Part shown: positions 24,395-36,896 of the stretch, in pieces
Numbering within the stretch: position 1 is the stretch's first letter
Layout of the letters: each line of letters opens with the position of its first letter
From: Charina bottae
Lineage: Eukaryota > Chordata > Lepidosauria > Squamata > Charinaidae
Direction: 5' to 3'
DNA length: 64,000 nucleotides
NCBI GenBank assembly: GCA_023362775.1
Contig: JALMGJ010000016.1
Coordinates: 2,898,001-2,962,000, forward strand
Notes under the pieces: model-generated
Seen by the model: only the letters and a program-made list of their open reading frames with translations
What the model was told of the DNA's origin: nothing
The model's database searches: none
Made by a program: the position numbers and the translations under genes

Positions 24395-24412
24395 ACTGCT
24401 GGGCCCGTAACC
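24395..24412 (-). promoter_or_regulatory. Primer-binding site matching the initiator tRNA-Met anticodon arm
   Basis: Immediately next to the 5' LTR the plus strand reads TGCTGGGCCCGTAACC. This is the same as the anticodon stem-loop of vertebrate initiator tRNA-Met except for one base in the anticodon (CGT instead of CAT), so the element RNA can pair with it. Drosophila copia primes from an internal cut of initiator tRNA-Met in the same region. A half-tRNA primer is therefore inferred rather than the tRNA 3' end. Confidence 0.75.
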
Positions 24413-24846
24413 TGTCAGAGCACGCAACGTGGGGCAGCCTGCTCCTTTTTCCAAGACTCCAGTGATCCACGTTCTATGAAGTAAATAGACACTCAAGCAG
24501 AGATTAGATAAAATAGCCTATTTACTTTATATACATACATAGTCCAAAATACAGTCCAGTAACATCCAACACAGTTACAAATGATAACAGCAACAAGAAG
24601 GAATACAGCAACGAGAAGGAATACAGCAACAAGAAGAAAGAACAGAAGAACTTCACTTCTTTTATACAAATACTGACCTATCACGTTATAGGTCACTCTC
24701 ATCATCTGCCACACCCAACTAAACTATAGCACCTGTAGTATGAGTCATTACTGCCACATCATATTTCACTTCTCACCTAGATACATCAAGCCTCTCCAGT
24801 ATAATTTATCTATCTGTAAATTCCTGGGTATATACAAACCCCAACA
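24413..24846 (-). repeat. 5' LTR of the copia element
   Basis: This LTR is 434 bp, with element-sense start TGTTGGGG and end CTGACA. It includes three 18-bp tandem units (AACAGCAACRAGAAGGAAT-like on the plus strand, about 24588-24645). Relative to the 3' LTR it lacks one 18-bp unit and a 39-bp block. Confidence 0.92.
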
Positions 24847-24851
24847 AAAAA

Positions 24852-27800
24852 TATCCCTAAAAAGTACCAATGGTAAATTTCTTCTGTGGTGTTACCAAGA
24901 AAACAGCTTTGTCATGTCCATGTAGTCACCAGTAGTCAAGTTTCGCTTAAGGAACTCTTTCCTTTCCTTTACCTCTAGAAAATACTCCTAAACAAAGCTA
25001 TATGATACAGCTAGATTTTAGCAAATCCCTCATTTTTCAAATGCCTGCTATTATCTTATCAGAATGCACTTGTCTCTAATGCTTAGTAGCTTTTTCATGT
25101 TAAAGATATAGTAACCATACACCCTTTATTATAAAGGACTGTCCTATATTTCAGAAAGCTGACCTTTAGATTTATTTAATTTAATTATTTATTTCCTTGG
25201 TTTTGTGCTTGAATTTTCCTTTTTAAAGCAAAGTTATAAACATTTTTTTAAAAAAAATCCTTATGAACCTCTTTCAGATTTGCCTCCCTTTCAGGTTTCT
25301 CCTTTATTTTTTCCAAGAAAATATGGTCACTGTCGTTAAGGAGTTCTCTAGCAAATGGTTCTAAGCCAAGTACATCATGAGGAAAAAACGTTGTCTGTGA
25401 GGTTGTGCCTCTGTGTACATTTGAATATAAGGTCTCCCCATAGATTCTTAGCTCAGTCCTCTTTGAATCAGCTCATGGAATTTGGGTACCAAACATTAAA
25501 TTTAGCATCAACTAACTCTTACTTAAAGATCCAAGGATGATAGCGTTGAGCACATGTAAGTGGCCATCTAATTGAAGGAATAATGCAACCTCTAAGAGAG
25601 CAAGAGAGTTCGATGCAATATTCAAGTAGTGCCGTCTTCTGGTGCTTGTAGGGTACTCTAGCTAGCTGTCTCTCTCTCCAAATGCGGTTTGAATGAGGAA
25701 CTCCAGAGTCCAGCTTGTATTTCTCTGAAACAGTTATCAATTAGCATTTTTGCTTCTTGTGTTATGGGGATATTGAATTGCTGTTTTTCTCCACTTATTT
25801 GAGCATCTGGGAAATCACCATGACAACAGCACATGCCAGGTGTCTGTTTAGAAAGCGCTCCATTCCTTCAGCCTTCCTCACTGAAATTCATTACCTTAAT
25901 TTCCAAGCTAATACTGAAGCAAAACGAGGCTGAGCAGAAAGATTAAAAAGACATCCTTCTTGATTAAAAACTTCATAACCTAGAATTGGTGTAGTCTGTA
26001 AACTGCATCAGGTATACAAATTAGCTTAGGAATGGAAGATACCTATTCATATGAGTAAGATAAAATACAATAGCTCAGAATTACAACTCCTGGTAAATAA
26101 AAGGAATCAAATTAGGAGTACTGTATTCTTTTTAAAAATTGTTAAAAATCTCACTTGAAGGTACAATGAAGTCTTGTTTTTTAAAGGAATGCTTCAAGAG
26201 AACAACATTCAATATAGAGATAACCCCAAGAGACAGACAGACCTATAGGAAAGGGTTGGAGATGGTACAAGATCAGTATGAATGATCTGAAGAAATTGCT
26301 GCAGCCTGGGCAAAAGGTCAAACTTGACTTCAGCAATCAGAATTGCCTCTTCATCCATGTGTTGCAAACTGCTACAGCATAATTACACAGCTAAGTGAAG
26401 TGAACAAGATGTGATTGTGAATTCACCCATGCCCTTTTAACTAAAACCTAAGACATCTGTGTTGGTTGCTTTTTTGTTGTTGTTGTTTCTTTGACCAAGT
26501 CAAGACATTTAAAGCACTATATAATTTAGCATGTGAGACCTGAAGGAATGCCCTCTGCCATTTATTTTGCATATGCATTAAAATCACCCACAGATGATCA
26601 CCCACTATCTGATCACTTCTGCCATTGTGGTTCATGGCGATATGATAGATGGTTCTTTTCAGTGGTGGTACCCCAGTTGTTGAACTGTCAACCTAGGAGA
26701 TTTTCTGCTGGTATCTAAAAAGCTGTTTGTTAACCCAAATAAATAATGCATTTGGATAATTAGCAAGGGAATTGGAAAAAGGCTAGAGGAAAGGGCTAGG
26801 TAAAGTGCTGGACATGCTTAGCTGTAGTTTTCACAAAAGCCTAGCCTTTGGCTTTTGATTTGGTTAAGCACAAAGCCCAAGGCCAACCCGTTAAAAATGT
26901 AGGGCATTATCAGACATAGCCTCAAATCAAAATTGAGCCCCTCACCAAACAGTCAACAGCCTTCCTAAGCCGTTTTCATTGCACCACATTCCCGCTTTCT
27001 CCTGCTACAATGTGAAAGCTGTTTGTATAAAATCTTACCATTGTTGCAAGAGGAAGCCATGCCCTGGTACCACTAACTTAACTGTAGAAGCTTGATTATC
27101 TTACCATGTAGGTAGATAATAATCCCAATACTGCTTAAGAATATTTCAGACTATTCTTTCCTTATCTGGGTATTGTCTCAGAATCCTCAGCAATGATAAT
27201 TTTAGCTGAGAATTATGGAAGATGAAATCTGCATTCCTGGGCAGCATCAAAGTACAGATAATTGTTTCAGTGTATCAAGCTCTTGGACACACCCACTGAG
27301 ATAGACATTGTCTGAATACAGTAATGAGTGCTTGGTAGAGGATTAAGCTCTGTCCTAATATTCAAGACAAGTACAAGCAAGAGAGACAATTTCTTGTCTG
27401 GAAATATAGATTTGGCTCCAGTTGGAAGAACAGTGCTTAGAATGGATCATGCGGAATAAGTAGCAAGCTGGGTAAAGTTTGAATCACAGTTTGGTGTAAC
27501 AGAATATCAGTGGTTTAGATTCAAGGACACTGATAGTGCTCAACCTGGCTGCAGAAATACAGTAAGACAATTATAGTAAGATAATTAATTGGAATAGAAA
27601 GTTAAGTGAAAGATCTAATAGTTTGGTCCTGGAAAGAACAAAGTTCTTCCTTTACATTTGTTTGGAACTGAACTGACAGAGGTTCATAGAGTTAGATGTA
27701 TCTATCCATTTCACAACAAACCAGATGAACTGTTGAATGAATGAAAGGGCCTGCCTTTCTACTCTAGCACCTATTCAAAAAAGTAAAAAGTAAAGAAAAA

Positions 27801-28003
27801 ACTTAACAAAAATTAAAACTAATACTAAAGTTAATTAACAATTGAAAGTCTGCCTGTCCAGCTCTTTGACAGCTATCTCAAAGTGAAAATAATTATTTCC
27901 AAGAAAATTCTTATAGGGATAAAAGAATTTTAGCAACTGAACAATTTCTGATTTAGTACCAATTTATCCTCTAATATGCAGAGACATTTTACTTTCTTTC
28001 TAA
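24852..28003. other. Non-coding stretch
   Basis: No gene, LTR or clear SINE was found in about 3.1 kb. A GTT trinucleotide run lies near 26473. Frames of 60-75 codons have no motif. Confidence 0.5.
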
Positions 28004-28008
28004 CAGCC

Positions 28009-28649
28009 TGTCCTGTCCCAGTCCAGTCACAAACAATACACCAGGGAGGCAGTTGAAAACTTTATTGAGGAAATTGTGAAGCAAACGAACAGGCGGCCAG
28101 GAAATGTGAGTGCAAAACACACCCAGATAACAGAAACAAGCCCCCAAAAGCCCAGCAAACTTGCCTTAGAAAAGTTACGAGTTCAAAACACGATTAGTCT
28201 AGCAAAGTCCAAGAACCCAGATGCTGTAGGTGGTTTGTCAGCCAGTCCAGAGTCAAGTCATGAGGTTTCCAATCAAGAGTCAAGGCACATGAAGTCTGGG
28301 TAAGTAGACAGTTGTTTCCAAGGACCCATCTGGGCTTGTGGTTCCTTTTAAACAGGGGCAGACCCAGGTGGAGCTTGTTTAGGAGGGCAGGGTTGCTTCC
28401 TCTTGTGTAGCCTTGCCGACCTCTGCTGTTCCTCTCTCCTTGCTCTCAGGCTGGGAGGGAGTGGCAACCCTGCATCCTCACTGAGCAGCAACAACTGACC
28501 CTGATGCTCATTGGCCAGCCCTGCCTCCTCTGCCTGCCCAGGCGGCCATTCATCAAGCCCCCCCCCCCATGGCTGCCTGATCGACCTCCAATGCTGTCCC
28601 AGGGCATGGCTGCCCTTCCTCGTCCTCAGACTCTGAGCCCCTCATGACA
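28009..28649 (-). mobile_element. Solo LTR with 5-bp target duplication
   Basis: In minus-strand sense the 641-bp segment starts TGTCATGAGGGGC and ends CTGGGACAGGACA, a TGTC...GACA pair typical of LTRs. An AATAAAG signal lies near 28061, close to the 3' end. It is flanked by CAGCC on both sides (28004-28008 and 28650-28654), a perfect 5-bp target duplication. No primer-binding site or coding sequence adjoins it, so it is a solo LTR left after LTR-LTR recombination. Whether it comes from an endogenous retrovirus or a Ty3/gypsy element is not decided. It does not match the other LTRs in this window. Confidence 0.75.
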
Positions 28650-28962
28650 CAGCCTTCCGGTGATCTGGAGGGAGGGGGTTCCTTTAGCTGATAATGGAGA
28701 AGCTGGCAGCTGTGTATTTGCACAAATGTTTCCTGAAGCTTTATCACTCTGGAAACTAACCACACCATTGACAAAACAGATGTGTCTTTACAGATTTTCC
28801 AAATCCTGAGAGGGTGGAGCCAATAACAACTCCTGAGGGAATGCATTCTTTAGTCTGGGTCCTCTCCTACATTCCAGACAGTCTGGTTCTTTCCTGCAGA
28901 ACTTCATGATTGGATGGGTTCATAACATCAATTAAATAGACATGTAATCCTATCTTCTAATG

Positions 28963-29271
28963 CAGGGATTTCCAAAGTTTTCCCACGGCGACACACCAAC
29001 CGCCGTTGGTGTGTCGCTGCGGGAAAACCTGGAAGCGCCGCCATTGCAGCAGCACGCAAAAACCCGGAAGCACTGCTGCCACTTTCGCTTTTTGCATGCC
29101 GCCGTGGCTGCACCGCTTTCGGATTTTCGCGTGCCACCGTTGGTGTGTCACCGCGGGAAAACCCGGAAGCGCTGATGGCACGCCATCAGCGCTTCCGGGT
29201 TTTGACACGACACATCTGGGCCCCACAGGCGACACACTTTTGTGTTGTGACACACAGTTTGGAAAGCTCTG
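28963..29271. mobile_element. hAT-type MITE with 8-bp target duplication
   Basis: The 309-bp element has ends CAGGGATTTCCAAAGTTTT and, on the right, AGTTTGGAAAGCTCTG, which are imperfect inverted repeats. It is flanked by the identical 8-mer TTCTAATG (28955-28962 and 29272-29279), the hAT target-site length. The inside is GC- and CpG-rich with several nested palindromes. The best is at 29161-29200, with 19-bp arms (ACCCGGAAGCGCTGATGGC) around two bases. No coding capacity. The element at 50.9-51.1 kb shares its right end and palindrome motif. Confidence 0.88.
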
Positions 29272-29279
29272 TTCTAATG

Positions 29280-31858
29280 GTTTGAAGGAAGCTACCTCAG
29301 ATCTCCTTTTGGAGAATTTTAACTCAAAGCCCTACAAAATATAAACAAAATGGCCTACTGTTTAGGGGCTAGTTTCACATTCCATCTTTTGAAAAATAAA
29401 TAGGGACCCTTTAAGTTTAGCCTTTTGAGAAGTCAGCCAAATGTGTATTAAGATAGAGAGTCCAGAAACATTATGGAAAATGTGTCCTTTTCTCACAAAC
29501 TCTATTACCCACTGTCCAAAACTGTATTTCCATCCCTTACTGTAGACCCAACCAGATCTAAACAGTAATATGATCTGAGTATAAGGGTTCCTTGAATTAC
29601 CTAGAATTCTTTGGTGAAAAAAACAGACAGAGTAGCAGTGTTTGGTAGCAGAGATGGAGATTAAATGGAGGCAGAGGGGTAGGACCAGAAAAAGCATCCT
29701 TGCTCTCTTCTCATGTGATTCAGATCATATGAAGGCTAGAACATCAGAAAGCAAACTATAATCTAAAGGCTTTAGACAACTCCTTTATGGTAGTTGTGGA
29801 TTTGACTGGATCTTCAGTTTAAGAAATGGCAGATATTTCAGCAACAAAGCATTAAAATGTCCTGATGAGATAATAAGAAAACATCAGACAAGCACCAGTG
29901 GCACGGAAGGCAAAAGATCCAGCTAATTTCAAGGAGAAAAGAATGAAGTAAAGGGTTTGATTTGATCTGAACATTGGAGTGCACATAATTCAAGGTTATA
30001 GCTGCATTTGCAAGTGCGAGAAACAAAAAGAGGAAGCATGAGAATTGGAGGAATATCCAAAAGTAAATGCCATAGAGTTGTGTAGTGTGTGTGTGTGGTG
30101 TTACTTGGCAGTGAAATCCCAGTTCAGTAACTGGGAAAAAAATGTCTATATGAAAGCTTTTTCTCCCTTATTTCAACTGACTAAATTGTTAAGACCTAAC
30201 AAGGCACAGCCCAAATGTTATTTTTCTTTCTACCGTGAGAACTATCTGCTTCAACAATGGTGCTAGCTGAGCAAAATTATCACATTTTTTCTCTACCCCA
30301 ACTCCAAATGGATCTTTACATTCTGATGCCAAGAAAACATAACTGCTTTAACATAAATATCTCAAATAAAATCATATATTCCCTCTTCCTTTTATTAAGA
30401 CCTACACAAAAAATTGGAGGCTGTTTCAGAATTTTTAGTCATCTGACGTTTTAAGGCAAGATGATCTCTCAATTTATGTCTCTAATCATAAGACAAAGAA
30501 TCAAAGGAAGAACTGCACCAAAAAAGGAGGTTTTTTTAGCTATTTCAGTGCAAGATTTTGGACAGGGTTTATCTCTCTGGCAGTGTCAGAATGCTTATGC
30601 TAAGTTGTTAGTGGATGCTTGACTTTATTACTGAAGATCAGTGAGACAAGCCAGCATAACTCAATCACTTTTTCAGAGCATCTGTTGGATCAACAGGTTA
30701 ACCAGTGAAGAATTATCTCTATTTTTTTCCCCCAGGCAAGTGAAAAAGGGACTAATGAAATCTTCAGGTGTTCCAGAGAGACAAGAGATCATAGAGGGCA
30801 TTAAAGTAAAATAAGCAATCAGGAGTTGGATACTATTTTTCCTTTCCTTGATAGCACTCCTGCTTCACAATAAGTGTTTAAATGGTAACCCATCTTTGCA
30901 AGGTTATTTACATTTGGAATTAGAAACCCAAGGTTGCATTTCAAGTAGTTCTAGAACTTCTATTAAACTTCACTGTGGTTTAAACATTGAACCTAGCATG
31001 TACAGAAATGTTTTAACCAGAGAGTAAACTCCTGTGAATTTAAATAATGGATCTATCTATAGATATAAGCACATGCTCAAAATAGATAGATGAATGATAG
31101 ATGGGGAGAGAGAAAGAAACATCTGTGCTACTCTCTCCACTACTGCCCAACCATCAAAGAACTCGGGGAGATGCCAGACGGAGCTGACAGGATTAAAAAT
31201 ATATACCAAGGCATTTTTATGATTTTCTTTACTGAAACATATTAAAAATAGAATAAATAACCACACACAGGAGAAAAGAAAAGAAAAAAAGTAATGAATA
31301 GAAGGATAAAATATCAGTAGATAAAAAGGGAATTTACAATGGTCATAAAAATTAAAGTTTGGTATTTCATTCATTCATTGATTAATTGATTGCATAGAAC
31401 TGAGTACATTGTATCATTTCTAAGAAGTCTAAAAATATTTATAAAAGTCTGAACAAAATGTTAATATCATCACTATCATTATTCCAAGGATAAATACACA
31501 CAATCATTTAAAAAAGGAAAAAAAATAAGAAAAAGAAAAAAGAAAAATCAATTAAAATATTATTAGAAAATTACTTGTTTTCAAATTCCCTCCCATTTTA
31601 CCCCAACTGTTAATTACAATCAAGATGATTATATGCATTTAAAATTGTTTCTGATTACAGTCTTTATGTTGTTTTCCTCTTAAAAACCATATTGTTTACC
31701 TAATACAAAATGTCTAAGTTTGCCTTCTTGTGTGATATATGATATACAGTATAGGGGAAGCATTCTTTCTTAAATTTGGTCAAGTGTCTCTTATGAATAT
31801 ATACTGTTAATTTTGCCATTGTTATGTATTTCTCAAGTTTGGTTTCCCAGTCTGATAT
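29280..31858. other. Non-coding stretch
   Basis: No gene was seen. A GT run lies near 30083-30098. An ATAG-rich patch (31055-31105) and A-rich tracts (31500-31560) are present. Confidence 0.5.
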
Positions 31859-32128
31859 TGTCAGCCCTTTGAGGTAGGCTGGACTTGAACACCAAAGTCA
31901 TGAATATTAAAACTACTTTTATTATAGGGTTACAGTAACAGAATCTTGCAAGTCTGAAAGTGCCTCCCCCCTCCCTGCCTCTATCCTAAAGAGAACTAGG
32001 GAGGGTCAAGTCTGAGATGTTTTCTCAAATTACATCCCTGCTTTGGACTCAAATTTCTCTTATCTGACCATTGCTTTGGCTGCCGCTCTTCATCCTCTTC
32101 CTCAAGGTTATTCTCACAGCACATTACA
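31859..32128 (-). mobile_element. Possible solo LTR
   Basis: The minus-strand sense starts TGTAATGTGCTGTGAG and ends GGGCTGACA, with an AATAAAAG signal about 60 bp from the end. The flanks GATAT (31854-31858) and GAGAT (32129-32133) could be a degenerate 5-bp duplication. No coding region adjoins. This is a suggestion from end structure only. Confidence 0.4.
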
Positions 32129-32133
32129 GAGAT

Positions 32134-33649
32134 CATCAGCAAAGTGTCTCTTTTTCAATGTTAATATATGCCTAGATATTTAACTTGGTTTTATTTTAAC
32201 CTCCACTGCAATATTTGAATGGTATGTACTGCTTTTGTCATTACATTTCATATAAAAAGAATTTCAAGAAAGAAAAGTAGAAGACAGAATGTTCAGAAAA
32301 CAGTTAGAGACAAAGGAAGAGTGAAGGAAGACATAGCTGTCTATTACCAGCTAGCTAGCTAGCTAGAGATAGATAGATCTATTCTAATATTCTTTTTGTA
32401 ATATTCAGCCATCATTCCTAATTGCAGGTTGGACTAAATATGAGTACTCTTTCCCAAAAGGTTGAAGGTCACTAGTATTTATTAAACTTTTTAAATATAA
32501 AAAGAATATTAATTTTATTAAGCTGTTAAAAATATTGCCCTAACTTCTCTCGCCAAGCAGTTCATGATTGGTATCACTATCACAGGGCTGAGTCAAGACT
32601 TTCAATTTTCTATAAAGTACATGGCCAATTTTAGATAATGGAAGTCCCTTGCTTTTATCTTAATCCCCCATTATTATTATTATGTCTCAAATGGGCCCCA
32701 TTTAATTCTGACATCCTGCTGAAGCTGATCTGGATCTTATCCTCTGGATACACATAAGTGCTGGGTGTAGTCAATTGAAAAGAGTTTTGAAAAGTGCTTT
32801 GTGGTGAACTGCCTCCCTCTAGAACAGTAAACGTCTACTTGAACAGAACCTACAGAACAGAGCCTTTAGCTTCTAGGTATTTTCTGTTTTCAAGGCAAAG
32901 GCTATTTTTGTTACAAACTGCAAATGCAAGCATGAATGCCTGCAATAATTCATGCGATTGCTATAGCATTAGTTGCTGACGTGAGTGTTTGAATGAGCCA
33001 TCATACTCAAGCCACTGATAAAACTTAAATATATTGCCTCATTTACTGCAAATACAATGAATTCAAAGCATACATTTCCAGCCAGCAGGTGTAGGAGGAC
33101 ACACATGGGTGTGAATGAACCATGTGTGCTTTGCCCTAGATGTTTAGCATAACTGTGCAATTCTTGCCACAGGCACATGAATCTCAACTACTGCTAGAGT
33201 TTTGCAAAATGGCATGCAGCTGAGATATAAAAAAAACCCCACAACACTGAGGCACACCAGGACTTTCTAACTACTGATGCTAAGCACGTAACCCCAGATT
33301 TTTCAGCTTGTCTCTTCGATATGTAACACTTGTTTATTAAGCAGAAATTACGTTGGTGCCTCAAAATATTCAGGACGAATAATTTCAGGCACTCCCCAGA
33401 AAAGAACTGAAGTGATGAGAAAACCACCTCCTTGAAAAGGAAAATTGGTGCTTTTCATTAGAAATTAGAATGGCAGACCTTGAAAGGGTGCTTTCAGAAT
33501 GCAGTTCAATTACGCTGGTATGGTTGAATGCTTGTTCTATGCTCAGGGATAGGTGTTCATTGTGCAGATCTTCACACTAACTCACAGATCTTCAGGGAGT
33601 ATGTGAATAAAATGCAGGTGGTTGCAGGAAGGTCCAGTTTTGATACTGC
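32134..33649. other. Non-coding stretch
   Basis: No gene was seen. A short GCTA/GATA patch lies at 32350-32380. Confidence 0.5.
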
Positions 33650-33710
33650 ATACTCAACATCATTGGCGATCACTCGTAGCCGAGTAAGATTGTCTTCCAA
33701 AGGTAAAATT

Positions 33711-36700
33711 TTAACAGTGGATCCGTAAGTGGCTATAAAGGCCAATTCTGGATCCGCACAAACTCCCACAATGAGGGCATAGGTTTCCGGGTGGGAGACG
33801 GTCATGATGAGGGTTTGCCTGACGTGCCTTCCTTTTATCTCTTTTCTCCCTTTCGCCCTGTACTCGTGCTTCTTCAAAGTCCATAGCGCCATTAATAAAG
33901 GCTGATCTCCAATTGAAACGCTCATGAGTTAGGGCTTCCCAGTTCTCAATGCTGATATTACATTTTTTTAAATTAGCTTTGAGAGTATCTTTGAATCTCT
34001 TTTGCTGTCCACCAATATTCCGTTTTCCATTCTTAAGTTGGGAGTAAAGTAGCTGCTTTGGAAGACGATGGTCAGGCAATTCGAACAACATGACCGGTCC
34101 AGCGAAGTTGATGTTGGATGATCATTGTTTCAATGCTGGTGGTTTTCGCTTCTTCTAATACACTAACATTAGTCCGCCTATCTTCCCAAGTAATTTGCAG
34201 AATTTTTCGGATGCAGCGTTGATGGAATCTTTCAAGAAGTTGGAGGTGGCGTTTGTAGAGGGTCCATGTTTCACAGGCGTACAGAAGGGTTGGTAGTACA
34301 ATGGCTTTGTAAACAAGCATTTTGGTCTCCCTGCGAATGTCCCGATCCTCAAACACTCTATGCTTCATTCGGGAGAAAGCTACACTCGCAGAGCTCAGGC
34401 GATGCTGAATTTCAGCGTCGATGTTGGCTTTTGTAGATAGATGGCTGCCGAGATAAGAAAAGTGGTCGACATTTTCTAGTGACACACCTTTAAGCTGGAT
34501 TGATGGTGCTGCGGAGGGATTGGTTCAAACTTGCTGGTAAAGCACTTTGGTTTTTTTAATGTTAATCGAGAGGCCAAACTTTTCATATGCTTCTGCAAAG
34601 ATGTTTAGGATAGTTTGAAGATCTTCTTCGGAGTGTGCACAGACTACGTTATCATCAGCATATTGAAGTTCTATAACAGAAGTTGTAGTTACCTTATTTT
34701 TTGCTTTCAGCCTACTAAGATTAAAAAGCTTTCCATCTGTTCGATATATAATTTCTACACCAGTAGGAAGTTTCTCTTCAACAAGGTGTATAATCATAGC
34801 GATGAAGATAGCAAATAAGGTTGGAGCAATAACACATCCCTGTTTAATGCCGGATTCCACTTTAAATGGATCGCTTTGAGAGCCATTGTTATTCAGGATT
34901 GTTGCCATCATGTCGTCATGGAGTAGCCGCAAGGTGTTCACAAATTTATCAGGGCACCCGATTTTCAGAAGGAAGGTCCAGAGAGCAGTACGATTTACAG
35001 TATCAAAAGCTTTAGTCAGATCAATAAACGCCATGTACAGAGGGCGGTTTTGCTCCTTGCATTTTTCTTGAACCTGTCGTGCAGTGAAGATCATATCCAC
35101 TGTTCCCCTGGAAGGGCGGAAGCCATTTTGCGTTTCAGGGAGGATGTCTTCTGATACAGATAGGAGACGGTTTGCGATGATCTTTGCCAGGATTTTGCCT
35201 GCTGTGGCTAGAAGGGAGATGCCTCGATAGTTTCCACAGTCTGTTCTATCACCCTTTCTAAAGAGAGTGATAATTATGGCATCCCTAAAGTCTTCTGGAA
35301 TCTCCTCCCTCATCCAGATTTTTTCGATGAGCTTATGAAGTTGTTGTGTAAGTTCAGGCCCGCCTTCTTTAAAGACTCCAGCAGGAATCCCATCAGGTCC
35401 ACTAGCTTTGTTATTTTTCATTTGTTTAGTGGCTTTACTAACTTCCTCCAAACTAGGGGGTACTGCAAGCTCATCTCTTATTTGTTTTTGCGGGATTTGC
35501 AAGAAGACTTCATCAGCCACAGTAGAGTGATGATTAAGGAGATTGTAGTAATGCTCTTTCCAGCGCAGTGCAATAGACTCTTTGTCCTTTAGAAGTTTAG
35601 CACCATCTACTGAGCGTAAGGGATTTGTACCATGGTTTGTTGGTCCATAGATGGCCTTTATGGCATTAAAAAAGCCCCGTGCATCATGAGCATCTGCAAA
35701 ATGTTGGGTTTCTTGGGCTTTTTTTATCCACCATATGTTCTTAAGTTCTCTAGTTCTTCTTTGGACTTCTGCCTTTGCACTGGCGTAGATTTTTTTCTTA
35801 ACGGCACAGTTAATATCTTTTTGCCATATCCGGAAGGCTTTCCTTTTCTTGTCAATAATATGTTCAATCTCACTATCGTTCTCATCAAACCAGTCCTGAT
35901 GTCTCTTAGTTTGGTATCCGATAGTTTGTTCACAGGCTGAAATAATAGAAGTCTTCAATTTAACCCAGTGTTCCTCAACATTTTCAGGAAGTTCCATAGG
36001 CAGATGTTTCTTGAGAGTTGATTGAAAGCAAGCTCGTTTAATAGAAACTTGAAGGGCCAGTGTATTCATTTTACGCCTTGGTTTTCTTCCTTGGAGCCTA
36101 CGATGAGGGACAATCTTTATGGCCATTGTGGATCGAATTAATTGATGGTCTGTCCAGCAGTCATCGGCGCTCGTCATGGCTCTGGTGAGAAGTACATCAC
36201 GGTGATCTCTTGCACGGACAATTGCATAATCTAAAAGATGCCAGTTCTTCGACCGTGGGTGCTTCCAAGATGTTTTTAAAAAATTTTCTGGCGAAAGAGT
36301 GTGTTAGTAATGACAAGGTTATGCTCTGCACATTTAGTCAGAAGTAAGATTCCATTCATGTTGCTCTTGTCAACTCCTTCTTTCCCAATGTTCCCTGGCC
36401 ACAAATCAAAGTCACGCCCAACTCTTGCATTGAAATCGCCGAGGAGGATAATTTTATCCTCCTTTGGTATCTCTGATAAGATGGTGTCCAGCTGGGTATA
36501 AAATTTTTCCTTGATATCCTCATCTGCATCTAGTGTTGGTGCGTAAGCACTTAGGATAGTTGCCTGTTGGTTTTTGGCGAGTTTTATTCAGAGAGTTGAG
36601 AGTCGTTCGTTAATCCCAGTGGGAACTTCTGACAAGAGCTTCACAAGGTCGTTTTTGATAGCAAAGCCTACCCCATGTATTTGTCGTTCTTGTTCAGGCA

Positions 36701-36896
36701 GTCCTTTCCAAAAGAAGGTATAACCTCCTTTTTCTTCCTTCAACTGTCCTCCTCCTGCTCTTTGAGTTTCTTGGAGTGCTGCTATATCAATATTAAAACG
36801 TCTCAGCTCACTTGCAATAATGGCAGTCCTACGTTCAGGTCATTCACTATCCATATTGTCTTGCAGTGTCCGTATATTCCATGTTCCAAAATTCAT
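33711..36896 (-). pseudogene. LINE endonuclease-reverse transcriptase, nearly intact
   Basis: The protein nicks target DNA and copies the element RNA onto the cut. Coding starts MNFGTWNIRTLQD at 36896. The APE endonuclease has LQETQRAGGG and the catalytic-type block LLGDFNARVG near 36440. The RT has a GPDGIPAGVFKEGG block (35400), NGFRPSRGTVDMIF (35120), AFIDLTKAFDTV, GIKQGCVIAPTLF and the catalytic YADD near 34650. A thumb and YLGSHLSTKA region follows, then LLYACETWTLY (34270). The last part ends with a C2H2 finger, CPHCGSLCGSRIGLYSHLRIH. Damage: TGA at 36840-36842, TGA at 36588-36590, a frameshift near 36290, a stop at 34522-34524 and a frameshift near 34090. Confidence 0.88.

Larger units (their letters stand above)
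20161..24846 (-). mobile_element. Complete but defective Ty1/copia retrotransposon
   Basis: Two direct LTRs (20161-20651 and 24413-24846) bracket gag, protease, integrase, reverse transcriptase and RNase H in the Ty1/copia order, with integrase before RT. Both LTRs begin TGTTGGG or TGTTTGG and end CTGACA in element orientation. Flanking A-runs (20156-20160 and 24847-24851) are compatible with a 5-bp AAAAA target duplication. The LTRs differ at roughly 8-10 bases plus two indels, so insertion looks fairly recent. The coding region nevertheless has frameshifts, an internal RT deletion and substituted catalytic aspartates. Copia elements are known in fish, amphibians and squamates and are rare in other amniotes. 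Confidence 0.93.

Noticed and set aside
24401..24412. Initiator tRNA-Met gene fragment
   Set aside because: Only the anticodon arm matches and it sits exactly at the LTR junction, so it is a primer-binding site.
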